In this document: positions 45,248 to 52,949 of the stretch, one piece after another
Layout: every line of letters starts with the position of its first letter
Position numbering within the stretch: the first letter of the stretch is position 1
NCBI RefSeq assembly: GCF_023706045.1
Contig: NZ_BQYL01000001.1
Location: forward strand, 1,364,001-1,428,000
DNA: 64,000 bases
Origin: Kangiella sp. TOML190
GTDB taxonomy: Bacteria; Pseudomonadota; Gammaproteobacteria; Enterobacterales; Kangiellaceae
Reading direction: 5' to 3'
Made by a program: the position numbers and the translations under genes
Notes under the pieces: generated by a model
Told to the model about the DNA's origin: nothing
Database searches by the model: none
Seen by the model: only the letters and a program-made list of their open reading frames with translations

Positions 45248-45538
45248 ATGTCGAGATTAACCATTTTTGCTAAGATCAAAGCAAAATCAGATGAGGTTGA
45301 ATTAGTCAAATCAGAATTAATGCAACTCGTCAGTATCAGCCAAGCAGAGCCTGGTTGTATTCAATATCATTTATACCAAGACAATGGTGATCCAAGTTAC
45401 TTTATTATTCACGAAGTTTGGCAATCGCGAGATTATTGGGAAAAACACGTCAATCGCCAGCACTTAGCTGATTATTTAAAAGCTGTTGATGGGGCGGTTG
45501 AAGAGTTTAGTCTGAAAGAAACTACTGCTATAGGATGA
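45248..45538 (+). CDS. ABM-domain putative quinol/antibiotic biosynthesis monooxygenase
   Basis: A 96-residue dimeric ferredoxin-like-fold protein. MSRLTIFAKIKAKSDEVELVKSEL, SQAEPGCIQYHLYQDNGDPSYFIIHEVW and HVNRQHLADYL are typical of the ABM/YgiN family, cofactor-free monooxygenases acting on quinols or polyketide-like aromatics, although many members have no proven substrate. AAGGAGAGG precedes the ATG. In operon with the SDR gene; a joint action on quinone-like compounds is a reasonable guess only. Confidence 0.87.
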   Translation: MSRLTIFAKIKAKSDEVELVKSELMQLVSISQAEPGCIQYHLYQDNGDPSYFIIHEVWQSRDYWEKHVNRQHLADYLKAVDGAVEEFSLKETTAIG

Positions 45539-45749
45539 TGCCAGTGTTTTTCAAATAATGCGTTTCGATGTTATCCTTTTGTGCACATTTTCTTCACGCC
45601 ACCTTCAAGTCTCAAGTGAGACTCAGTTAACAGTTTATCCGAGTCTACTGAAAACCCACTAGCTTTCTCTTGTATAAAAAAACCTATGTATTATATTGAT
45701 ATTGTACGTTTTTTGCACAGATAAGCGCATCAAGTCTAAAGGAGTGGGT
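45539..45749 (+). promoter_or_regulatory. Upstream region of the cytochrome peroxidase gene with a palindrome
   Basis: About 210 gene-free bases. AGTCTCA-AG-TGAGACT at 45608-45623 is a perfect inverted repeat of operator size. TTGTAT (45670) and TATATT (45692) with a 16-base spacer could be a sigma-70 promoter. AAAGGAG at 45738-45744 precedes an ATG at 45750. No specific regulator can be assigned. Confidence 0.45.
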
Positions 45750-45920
45750 ATGTTTTTAGATCTATCAAGGTATTTGGGGAAAAAAGTCTCTCTACTGAAG
45801 TCGCGTCACCATTAAAAGTCAGTTTGTTGTAGTCTAGCGCTGCTTTTTTTCATTGGTCTAGTTCCAACCTCTCGTGCTAGTGACGAGATTATTTATTTAG
45901 AGCAAGGCTGGTCCGATAGA

Positions 45921-47636
45921 ATGCGACAGCTTTATTATCACACTTCGCAAGGTACAGCGATGCTGCCTTATCATCTCTACATCCATTTAGAGCAGGCGGA
46001 TAGCCGTGAGCTGATTTCTTCAGATAAATTTACTGAAAAAGTGGGTTTGATTCCGAACAAAAAAGATCCTAACTTAAACCCGGAAGGCTTGCCGATTGGT
46101 TTGGCTAAGATTGACGTTAAGGATGGAATGTTTAAAGGCGAATGGGTGGGTTTTACCTGTTCCGCTTGTCACAACGGTCAGTTATTTTATAAAGGTAAAA
46201 AGATCCGGATTGATGGCGGTTCTAATCATATGTTCAGTATGCCCAACTATGCGCGAGAAATTCGTAAAGCGATGGCGGCGACTTTGGCCGATGAAGATAA
46301 GCTTGATCGCCTTATGGACCGGGCTGAAGGTGAGGTAGATATGACGCGTGCAGAGATGCGCGAAGAGTTAACAATTATCGGCAAATATCTAGATTATTAC
46401 AGCGATAAAATTAATCAAAGTCCTTACAGTTTTGGTCCCGGTCGAATGGATGCTTTAACTCAGATCCACAACACATTAGTGGGTGGTTATTTAGAAATTC
46501 CTGAGAATGTTGAAATGACTATGGCACCCACCAAATCCCCTTTGGTTTGGAATGCCCCACAGTCAGCATGGGTTCAATGGTCAGCAGTTTTTGATAACCC
46601 TATCTATCGAAACCTTGGCGAGTCGCTGGGCGCTATGGTGCGCGTTAATTTAGATAAAAGCAAAGGTGAGCTGTACGAAGCGACGGTGAACCTAAAAGGT
46701 CAAATTGAACTGGAAGATTGGCTGCGCGAGTTAGCTCCGCCAAAATGGCCGGAGAAAGTTCTAGGAAAGATAGATCAAAAGTTAGCGATGAAAGGCAAGA
46801 CTTTGGTGCAAGAAAATTGTGCTTCATGCCACTCCTCTTATCCGCACCGTTGGTCGAACCCTCGAAAAATGGGTAAACGCTTTATTGAGAATGCGGTGGT
46901 GCCGCAAGAATATGTGGGAACTGATCCGCAACAGTTTGAATCAGGCGCTTTGGATAGCAGACCAAAATTCTTGGCTGGTATTATGTCCGATATATTGCCG
47001 GAACCTTATACCGGCGGACAGGCTGCTCCGTCAATGGTTTTGCAAGATACTATGAAGTATGGCGTTGCCAAAAAGTATCTTAAGCAACTTAACCTTTCGG
47101 AAGAAGAGTTTTTGTCCGCCACTAACTATGTCTCCGGCAAGGATCCTGCACCGCCAGCGCCATCTTACAAGGCTTCGCCTTTAGATGGTTTATGGGCAGC
47201 GCCGCCTTACTTGCATAACAGCTCTGTACCTACTATGTACGATTTATTGTTGCCAGCAGCAGAGCGTCCTAAGACTTTTTATCACGGACGTGATTATGAC
47301 CCCAAAAAAATGGGACTTGATACTAGCGGTAAGTCAGGAAAGTTTGTAGTTGATACTAGCAACATCGGTTCTTCCAATGCGGGTCACTCTTTTGAAAATA
47401 AGAAGCTCGGTAATGGTGTGGTTGGTCGTGCTTTTAGCGAAGAAGAACGTTGGGCAATTATTGAATATTTAAAAACATTACCGAATGAAGAAGGGCAGGT
47501 TACTCCCTACGGAGGCCCCGAAAATCCCGTCGAGGCTTGGAAGGATGATAGTTTCTTTAACAAGCAATACAAGGGTTGGTACGATGCCAGCGATGCTTAC
47601 AAAGACGGCGATGGTTACGGTTCCAAAAAAAAATAG
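45921..47636 (+). CDS. Diheme cytochrome c peroxidase-like protein (5' end unclear)
   Basis: The frame encodes 571 residues from its first ATG and has two c-type haem sites, CSACH near residue 80 and CASCH near residue 302, plus DGLWAAPPYLHNSSVPTMYDLL near residue 432 and RAFSEEERWAIIEYLKTLP near the end, as in MauG/CcpA- and RoxA-type proteins. Such proteins act in the periplasm. The ATG at 45921 leaves no signal peptide. Upstream in the same frame is hydrophobic LLFFIGLVPTSRA, but no ATG, GTG or TTG starts it. A well-placed ATG at 45750 is separated from it by an in-frame stop (near 45813 by my reading). So the start is a non-standard codon, or the 5' end is damaged. Followed by a catalase-like frame. 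Confidence 0.8.
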   Translation: MRQLYYHTSQGTAMLPYHLYIHLEQADSRELISSDKFTEKVGLIPNKKDPNLNPEGLPIGLAKIDVKDGMFKGEWVGFTCSACHNGQLFYKGKKIRIDGGSNHMFSMPNYAREIRKAMAATLADEDKLDRLMDRAEGEVDMTRAEMREELTIIGKYLDYYSDKINQSPYSFGPGRMDALTQIHNTLVGGYLEIPENVEMTMAPTKSPLVWNAPQSAWVQWSAVFDNPIYRNLGESLGAMVRVNLDKSKGELYEATVNLKGQIELEDWLRELAPPKWPEKVLGKIDQKLAMKGKTLVQENCASCHSSYPHRWSNPRKMGKRFIENAVVPQEYVGTDPQQFESGALDSRPKFLAGIMSDILPEPYTGGQAAPSMVLQDTMKYGVAKKYLKQLNLSEEEFLSATNYVSGKDPAPPAPSYKASPLDGLWAAPPYLHNSSVPTMYDLLLPAAERPKTFYHGRDYDPKKMGLDTSGKSGKFVVDTSNIGSSNAGHSFENKKLGNGVVGRAFSEEERWAIIEYLKTLPNEEGQVTPYGGPENPVEAWKDDSFFNKQYKGWYDASDAYKDGDGYGSKKK

Positions 47637-48670
47637 GTCTAGCAACGGAGGTCATTGAACCTAACGAAGATGCGCTAATAAATTCCATCCGCTTGATCAC
47701 CGAAGAGCGCATGCGCCGCAGTTATGGTGAAGGCGAAACTGTGCAAAGGGATGCACATGCCAAAACTCATGGTTTAGTAAAAGCTAAGTTTAAGGTAGTG
47801 GATGATTTGCCTGATGAGCTGCGATACGGCGTTTTTGCAGAGCCTAAAAGTTTTGATGCGGTAATCCGCTTTTCAGCCTCGAGTCAACTGGCTCAACCTG
47901 ACACCGAAGCGCAGCCGCATGGTATGGCGATAAAATTGCTTGGGGTGGAAGGCAAGAAGTTGCTAAAGGGTATGGAAGATGCCAAGACGCAAGATTTTGT
48001 GATGATTAACTTTCCAACCTTTTTTGTCGCTGATCTTGAAACTTATATCGAAACGGAGCGAGTAGTTTCTGCGGCGAGCGCAGGAAAAACTGCTGATTTA
48101 GAAGGTGAGTTAAAAGTTTTCGCCAAAAAAAATCCTCAAGCTGTAACGATAGCAGAAAAGATGGCTGCGAATCCTTTTAATAATCCTTTTGAGGCTCAAT
48201 ACTGGAGTCAAACCCCTTATCGCTTAGGGCCAAATGCAATTAAGTTTTCGGCAAAGCCGATAACTGGCAGTAGTAATAAAAAACCTAAAGGAGAGTTAGG
48301 GCCACTCTATTTAAGGGAAGCAATGATCGATACGATTAGTAACAAAACGGTTAAGTTTGAATTTTTGGTACAGGTGCAAAAAGATCCTGACAAACAACCG
48401 ATTGAAGATCCTACTGTTGAGTGGAAAGAGTCAGACACTAAACCGATAAGAGTGGCTATCATTGAAATTCCGGTTCAAGATATATCCAGTGATAAAAACT
48501 TAATGGTCGCGGAGCAGCTGTCATTTGCTGCTTGGCACTCTTTACCAGAGCATCGGCCGCTGGGTTCTATGAACCGAGCGCGGCGGGTAGTCTATGAAGG
48601 CGGCACCATCTTACGGCACAAGATGAATAAGATGGAAAGATCAGAACCTACGACAATGCCATCCTGGTAA
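47576..48670 (+). CDS. Catalase-family (catalase-like) protein, start not resolvable
   Basis: The frame is in the -1 phase relative to the cytochrome gene and overlaps its end. Recognisable sequence starts just after the cytochrome stop (about 47640): EPNEDALINSIRLITEERM, then HAKTHGLVKAKFKV with the distal catalase His, DAVIRFSASSQ, HGMAIKLLGVEG, TQDFVMINFPTFF and, near the C terminus, FAAWHSLPEHRPLGSMNRARRVVY where the proximal haem Tyr is expected. About 345 residues, as in small catalase-family proteins. No ATG occurs until 47711, inside the conserved region; TTG at 47576 lies deep in the cytochrome gene. GGAGG at about 47648 is followed only by ATT. A slip on the A9 tract (47625-47633) would fuse both proteins. 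Confidence 0.75.
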   Translation: MVRCQRCLQRRRWLRFQKKIGLATEVIEPNEDALINSIRLITEERMRRSYGEGETVQRDAHAKTHGLVKAKFKVVDDLPDELRYGVFAEPKSFDAVIRFSASSQLAQPDTEAQPHGMAIKLLGVEGKKLLKGMEDAKTQDFVMINFPTFFVADLETYIETERVVSAASAGKTADLEGELKVFAKKNPQAVTIAEKMAANPFNNPFEAQYWSQTPYRLGPNAIKFSAKPITGSSNKKPKGELGPLYLREAMIDTISNKTVKFEFLVQVQKDPDKQPIEDPTVEWKESDTKPIRVAIIEIPVQDISSDKNLMVAEQLSFAAWHSLPEHRPLGSMNRARRVVYEGGTILRHKMNKMERSEPTTMPSW

Positions 48671-48691
48671 TCATTACTTTGATTTAAAAGT

Positions 48692-48719
48692 AAAAAAGAC
48701 GCTCTAGGGCGTCTTTTTT
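48692..48719 (+). terminator. Rho-independent terminator of the catalase-like gene
   Basis: AAAGACGC (48695-48702), 6-base loop, GCGTCTTT (48709-48716) and a T tract. It is the last native feature before the integrated element. Confidence 0.88.
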
Positions 48720-48732
48720 GTGCTAAAACTAT

Positions 48733-48751
48733 TTGGTGGAGGTGGCGGGAT
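48733..48751. repeat. Attachment site, distal copy
   Basis: TTGGTGGAGGTGGCGGGAT, identical to 51075-51093, the 3' end of ssrA. After it the sequence diverges (ACC against TTG). Confidence 0.88.
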
Positions 48752-48820
48752 ACCCTACCGCTCAACCTAAGTTCAAACAATTCAAGAGCTTAGGGAATGA
48801 CCTAAAGTCGTTCTCGTAGA

Positions 48821-48833
48821 TTTAGTACCAGTT
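48821..48833. repeat. Putative integrase arm-type site, left
   Basis: TTTAGTACCAGTT, repeated exactly at 51011-51023; another GTACCA follows nearby in both places. Confidence 0.6.
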
Positions 48834-48884
48834 ATCGTACCAAAATCATGACAAATTAAAACACCAATTTGCAGGAATAACATA

Positions 48885-49124
48885 ATGACAACTTTAACAA
48901 CCACCTTGCGCTCACCTTTAGCATCACTTAAGAACATCGTAGAAACTGCTTACAACTCTAAGCCAGTTCAATTCGTCCTTCACAAGCTCAACATCGACTC
49001 ATGCCTTTGGGTTGACCCTAAACATCCATCATCATCTTATTTTGGTAAGCGTGTCTGGAACTCTAACAGCACGAGTTACTTCATGGGTGACTTTGAGTTA
49101 ATGGTAGGCAAGCTAAAGAAATAA
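48885..49124 (+). CDS. Hypothetical 79-residue protein in the ssrA element
   Basis: A small soluble protein, Ser/Thr-rich at its N terminus (MTTLTTTLRSPLASLK) and ending in MGDFELMVGKLKK. I recognise no family. AGGAATAACAT lies before the ATG. It starts 24 bases before the next gene on the same strand, so both may be cotranscribed cargo or control genes of the element. Confidence 0.55.
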   Translation: MTTLTTTLRSPLASLKNIVETAYNSKPVQFVLHKLNIDSCLWVDPKHPSSSYFGKRVWNSNSTSYFMGDFELMVGKLKK

Positions 49125-49148
49125 GAACATCAGCAAGGACGCTATCAT

Positions 49149-49538
49149 ATGAAAAAAAGGACAGATGAAGAGAAGCTGTTAGTCGGCTCTATTGCCACTA
49201 TTAAACTACTACAGAAACTTAAAGTCGAACTAGGTGGTGACATGACGTTAGACTCGGCTTTGAGTTTCATCATTATCGCTCGTTCAGAAGTCTGTAAGAC
49301 GTTGCTCAGTAATCGTGAGTTCCTTTCTGAACTTCAACCCCGAACAAGTGTAAGTGATTTGAAGATATTTAGTGAGTTGTCTAAGACTAGCTTTAGGACA
49401 GACTTAGTGACACTTCAGGAGCTACCTAAAGACGACCTGTTCGAATACCTTAGCGTGGAATTGACTAGCAGAGGACGTAGAGTCGCTAAGCGGTTATTTA
49501 AGAAGGTTCTTAGGGTAGTCGGTAAGATTAAGGGTTAA
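49149..49538 (+). CDS. Possible winged-helix (MarR-like) regulator in the ssrA element
   Basis: A 129-residue basic protein. GGDMTLDSALSFIIIARSEVC is helix-rich, TSVSDLKIFSELSKTSFRTDLVTLQEL sits where a helix-turn-helix would be, and the end VELTSRGRRVAKRLFKKV resembles the 'LT.kGr.l...l' wing and dimer helix of MarR-type proteins. The match is weak and by eye only. A small DNA-binding control protein would be normal in an integrative element. Confidence 0.5.
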   Translation: MKKRTDEEKLLVGSIATIKLLQKLKVELGGDMTLDSALSFIIIARSEVCKTLLSNREFLSELQPRTSVSDLKIFSELSKTSFRTDLVTLQELPKDDLFEYLSVELTSRGRRVAKRLFKKVLRVVGKIKG

Positions 49539-49777
49539 ATTGAAGGGTGATAATGACCGCCATAATTTACTTGCTTCTTACTGTTTAGTGCAACGTGCTC
49601 TGACACGATCAGAGCGAATACCACTAACTCCTGTAGGAATAACAGCAATGCCGACTCGATACCACCTGCAAGTAAAGCCTGAATAGTGGGCAACTCAACT
49701 CTTGTTTTGGCTGATAATTTCTTTTAATATGTTTCACGCCAGTTATGGCAATAATAATTTAATTAAGGAGAAATCAA
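49539..49777. other. Gene-free stretch in the element with a short hairpin
   Basis: No ORF of note. GCTCTGA/TCAGAGC (49597-49603, 49609-49615) is a perfect 7-bp hairpin with loop CACGA and no T run. The region lies between the regulator-like gene and the small secreted protein and ends in AAGGAG before the next ATG. Confidence 0.4.
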
Positions 49778-49960
49778 ATGGAAAAAGTCAACACCATTAT
49801 AGCATCAGTTATCTTATTTCTTTCACTATTCATGGGAGGGGCGCAATTAGCTTATGCTCATGACGTTGTATCTGTTGAGTGTACTGAGTACCCGGGATAC
49901 AGGGTATGTAAGGAATGTATTAACGGTAGTTGTACTTATGTATATTACTTAGAGCCTTAA
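49778..49960 (+). CDS. Small secreted Cys-rich peptide
   Basis: A 60-residue precursor with a clear signal peptide (IIASVILFLSLFMGGAQLAYA) and a mature part of about 32 residues holding four Cys (VECTEYPGYRVCKECINGSCTY), enough for two disulfides. AAGGAG lies seven bases before the ATG, which supports expression. No family recognised; a bacteriocin-like or envelope peptide are guesses. Confidence 0.55.
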   Translation: MEKVNTIIASVILFLSLFMGGAQLAYAHDVVSVECTEYPGYRVCKECINGSCTYVYYLEP

Positions 49961-50021
49961 ATCGTTTAATATTAACTGATGGTTAGGGCTATTAATAAGT
50001 AGCCCTAATTTAGGAGATAAC

Positions 50022-50663
50022 ATGAAAAAAATAATTATAGGCTCTTTTATTGTAGTTGGGCTAGTGGGGGCTGCTTATTATTTTAGCAGTAATTCAAAAG
50101 CCACTTCTGTTACAAAAATCGAGCATATCGCCGAAGTACCTCAAGATCAAATTCAAGCTAATGTGGGTCGTTATGAAGATCAAAAATCTATTAAAAAAGA
50201 CACGGTTAAGTCCGAAAGTAAACATGTAAAAGATGACCTGAAAGCTAAAAAAAGTGAACCAAAACTAGATAAAAATAAAATATATGAGGATGCCCTTAGA
50301 TCTGTGGTAGATAAAGACTCTTTACAAGCGTCCCAAAACAAAGTTTTTATCCAGTATGAGAACGATATCGTTACTGCTGAAAGTGATGCAGTTAGAAATT
50401 TATTCTACGATAAAGTCTACAGCTCGGAGGCTTACGATTCGCTATTAGCTAAGAATATCAGATTTACGGATATAGCTTGTAAGAAGACTTTGTGTAAAGT
50501 TGACTTTGCGCTACCTAAAGATAGTGCAGTAACAGGATTCGAGATTCCAAGCACGTTAATAGACAACAACTTAATTAATTTAAGCCATGGCGCTAACTTT
50601 CACTCGGAAGAGTCGGATGGAGTTATTCATTTCTATATCGCAACTGAGGCAGTCAGCAATTAG
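50022..50663 (+). CDS. Membrane-anchored hypothetical protein
   Basis: A 213-residue protein with one N-terminal helix (residues 3-21), a Lys/Asp/Glu-rich stalk (about 45-95) and a C-terminal globular part of about 110 residues. Two Cys in ACKKTLCKVDFALP could form a disulfide, which would suit a periplasmic domain. TAGGAG precedes the ATG. Start lies 61 bases after the small Cys-rich peptide gene. Low GC compared with the flanks. I recognise no family. Confidence 0.6.
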   Translation: MKKIIIGSFIVVGLVGAAYYFSSNSKATSVTKIEHIAEVPQDQIQANVGRYEDQKSIKKDTVKSESKHVKDDLKAKKSEPKLDKNKIYEDALRSVVDKDSLQASQNKVFIQYENDIVTAESDAVRNLFYDKVYSSEAYDSLLAKNIRFTDIACKKTLCKVDFALPKDSAVTGFEIPSTLIDNNLINLSHGANFHSEESDGVIHFYIATEAVSN

Positions 50664-50713
50664 TTTAATACTTTAGGTCAAAAAGACAGATTGTCCCAAG
50701 TGGATAAATAAAT

Positions 50714-50959
50714 CTAGCAACAAGAGGCAACCGAAGATCCCTTTCGGTCACGCTGATTGTTTAACTGTTTGTCTAGTCCACTACACTTCTTCGTGAAGTA
50801 ATAATACAGTGAGCCTTTAAGTATGGCTCTAGGTTTGTCGGTAGTCTTTAGTGAACGCTTGATTTCATTGCGTCCTAGTACCAAGCTAAGCTCCTTGCTT
50901 AGTGGCATCCTAAGGTAGAACTTATTGCCACGCTTTACGAGGTATTTATTTCCTTTCAC
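50714..50959 (-). pseudogene. Integrase N-terminal remnant
   Basis: Eighty-one codons: KYLVKRGNKFYLRMPLSKELSLVLGRNEIKRSLKTTDKPRAILK is the N-terminal arm-binding type sequence seen in phage tyrosine recombinases. After about residue 65 it runs into unrelated residues and a stop, and no R..HxxR..Y catalytic domain is found in the window. Orientation (start toward ssrA) is that of integrases next to their attachment site. Confidence 0.65.
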
Positions 50960-51010
50960 TGGTTCTCCAGATAGGGGAGAACTCTTTAGATTTTAGTGGC
51001 TGACTGGCAG

Positions 51011-51023
51011 TTTAGTACCAGTT
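51011..51023. repeat. Putative integrase arm-type site, right
   Basis: TTTAGTACCAGTT, matching 48821-48833, followed by a further GTACCA at 51028. It lies between the integrase start and the ssrA core site. Confidence 0.6.
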
Positions 51024-51074
51024 TTTAGTACCACTTTTGGTAGTATCTCCCTGAAACGCTTGAAAATACTTGAC

Positions 51075-51093
51075 TTGGTGGAGGTGGCGGGAT
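51075..51093. repeat. Attachment site within ssrA
   Basis: Nineteen bases identical to 48733-48751; contains the tmRNA acceptor strand and CCA. Confidence 0.88.
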
Positions 51094-51424
51094 TTGAACC
51101 CGCGTCCGTGAATCCTCTGCTCAAGGCTCTACATGCTTAGTTCCATCTTTAATTTAATCTAGCTTGTGCCGATGGGCAGGCTTAGCTAGACGATCTCGAG
51201 GAAAGTTTCACAGTTGGCTGCCGAGCACAGTTACCTGCTAGTCCCTGTAATGACTGTCGAGCTCCTACCAAGAACGCTCAGAGGCGACAGTTAGCCGATT
51301 AAGCGGCTAAAGCGTAGTTGTCTTCGTTTGCAACTATAAAGTTTAGCTTTGATTTTACGAGATTCGCTAACATCTCGACATGCACCTAGAGGTTCGTAAT
51401 CCACGTCGAATCCATATCACCCCC
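51076..51424 (-). ncRNA. ssrA: Transfer-messenger RNA
   Basis: One-piece tmRNA of about 349 bases. On the minus strand the 5' end GGGGGTGATATGGATTCGACG pairs through its first seven bases with CACCTCC just before the encoded ACCA. The T-arm-like GGATTCGAACCCGC equivalent is visible (GGTTCAAATCCC type, 51090-51110). The tag reading frame (51331-51299) is GCA AAC GAA GAC AAC TAC GCT TTA GCC GCT TAA, peptide ANEDNYALAA. It rescues stalled ribosomes with SmpB, whose gene is 4.3 kb away. Its 3' end is the integration target of the adjacent element. Confidence 0.96.
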
Positions 51425-51566
51425 CAGAACGAAGAATTATAGGCTATATGTAGACCTTAGCAAGCTTTTTCAAGGACAGGGTCTTCAATTCTAAATTTCA
51501 AATTGTGCTTTGGTTAACATTTATAATAATTTCAAATGGATACACTCTGATTCCAACGGAGGTATG

Positions 51567-52367
51567 ATGACGCATTCTAATATTTCAAAAATTGATTTTG
51601 CGATGCTTTCCCATCAGGGTATCGAGCGCGAAAATAACGATGATAAGGTATTCGCTTCTGCTGAAATGGGCTTATGGATCTTGTCAGATGGTGTCGGTGG
51701 TCTCGCTCAAGGGGAGCAAGCTAGCCAGTTTGTGGTGGATGAAGTCAGTAAGTCTATTGGTAAAGGTTTAAATCTCGATACAGCGGTTCATTCGGCTCAC
51801 TCAGTGATTAAAGCTTATAATCGCCACGAAACCGAAGATCGTGGCGCTACAGTAGTAACTTTGCTCAACAAAGGTTTGAGCTATGATATTGCTTGGGTCG
51901 GTGATAGTCGTGCTTATTTGTGGAATTCGCAAAAACAGACCTTAAGTCAGCTAACCGAAGATCATACTTTGGTCCAAAAGCTGGTGAATGCGGGCTTGCT
52001 CAGCGTTGAAGATGCGAAAACTCATCCTAAGCGACATGTCATTACCCAGTGCTTAGGGATTGAGGATCAGCACCAACTCAATATTGGCTTACTACAGCGT
52101 AAGTGGAAGTTTGGCGAAACCATTTTAATGGTTAGTGATGGTCTTTACGATGAACTTAGTGATGCTGAGATCGGTGCTTGTTTAGCTAGCTCTAGCAATA
52201 ACCAATCTAAAGCAGAACGCTTGATCGAATATGCATGTAAAAAAGGTGGAAAGGATAATCTATCATTAATCTTAATTAACTCGCCGGTCAAAGAGCCTGA
52301 GCTTAAAGCCGGTAGTGAAATGGCTAATAAATTCAGCGATTGGCTGAACATTTTTAGAAAGAGGTAG
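51567..52367 (+). CDS. PP2C-type Ser/Thr protein phosphatase
   Basis: About 266 residues from the ATG at 51567 (GGAGG four bases upstream; an ATG three bases earlier and a longer frame exist). Metal-binding motifs: ERENNDDKVF near residue 20, ILSDGVGGLAQGE near residue 40, DIAWVGDSRAYLW, MVSDGLYDELSD and the terminal GGKDNLSLILI. Complete Stp1-type phosphatase, cytoplasmic, Mn/Mg dependent. Followed after three bases by an FHA gene and then a Ser/Thr kinase, which it presumably opposes. Confidence 0.9.
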   Translation: MTHSNISKIDFAMLSHQGIERENNDDKVFASAEMGLWILSDGVGGLAQGEQASQFVVDEVSKSIGKGLNLDTAVHSAHSVIKAYNRHETEDRGATVVTLLNKGLSYDIAWVGDSRAYLWNSQKQTLSQLTEDHTLVQKLVNAGLLSVEDAKTHPKRHVITQCLGIEDQHQLNIGLLQRKWKFGETILMVSDGLYDELSDAEIGACLASSSNNQSKAERLIEYACKKGGKDNLSLILINSPVKEPELKAGSEMANKFSDWLNIFRKR

Positions 52368-52370
52368 CGA

Positions 52371-52931
52371 ATGTCTAACGATAAAAAATCCGAGCCAACC
52401 AATAATACTCACAAGCAAAAAGAATATCGCGAAGATAAAGCTGGGCCGCAAGGTACCTTGGTTTTTGATTCGGCAAAAGTGGATAAAATGATTGCTGAAG
52501 AAATCCAAAAGCAAGAAAACGATGGTACTAAAGTAGCTGCCTTAGTCGCGACCACTAAACCGCATATTGGTGAACAGTATATTTTGCAGCAAGGGAAAAA
52601 TACTATTGGTCGTGGCAAAGGTAATACGGTTACCATTTATGATCCTGCCGCTTCTTCGGTGCATGCGCAAATTACCTTTCATGCTAACGAATGGAAAATT
52701 CTAAATTTACTATCTTCCAACGGCACCATTGTTAATGGCGAAAAAATTACCGACAGAACCTTATCCTTCGGCGATAAGATTTTGATTGGCCATACCGAGT
52801 TCTTATTTACCTTGGTCGATGAAAAGTCGGTTCAAGAAACGGTAGAAAAAACTCCCATCAATTGGTTCGCTTTGTCAGCTGCTGGGGTTGGTATTTTGGC
52901 AATTTTAATCGTGCTTTTTTTAGTCGCTTAG
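52371..52931 (+). CDS. FHA-domain protein with C-terminal membrane anchor
   Basis: A 186-residue protein. A charged N-terminal tail with several Thr (TLVFDSAKVDKM, residues 24-40) is a potential phosphorylation target. The FHA domain at about 60-150 has GRGKGNTVTIYDPAASSVHAQI (conserved Gly-Arg, Ser and His) and SSNGTIVNGEKI (Asn-Gly), so phosphothreonine binding should be intact. Residues 163-185 form one membrane helix, giving a tail-anchored inner-membrane protein. Between phosphatase and kinase genes. Confidence 0.9.
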   Translation: MSNDKKSEPTNNTHKQKEYREDKAGPQGTLVFDSAKVDKMIAEEIQKQENDGTKVAALVATTKPHIGEQYILQQGKNTIGRGKGNTVTIYDPAASSVHAQITFHANEWKILNLLSSNGTIVNGEKITDRTLSFGDKILIGHTEFLFTLVDEKSVQETVEKTPINWFALSAAGVGILAILIVLFLVA

Positions 52932-52949
52932 TATAACCATCGGCAACCT

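Larger units (their letters stand above)
48733..51093. mobile_element. Decayed integrative element in ssrA (tmRNA), 2.36 kb
   Basis: The element is bounded by a 19-base direct repeat that is the 3' end of ssrA. Inside are four small genes that I cannot assign with certainty and, at the ssrA end, the N-terminal piece of a tyrosine-type integrase on the strand expected for such elements. Integration restores the tmRNA 3' end on one side. With the integrase catalytic domain gone it cannot excise by itself. A 13-base repeat near both ends (TTTAGTACCAGTT) looks like integrase arm sites. Confidence 0.82.

Noticed and set aside
48885..50663. Known toxin-antitoxin or restriction system in the ssrA element
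   Set aside because: None of the four proteins shows motifs of a recognised toxin, antitoxin, nuclease or methyltransferase.
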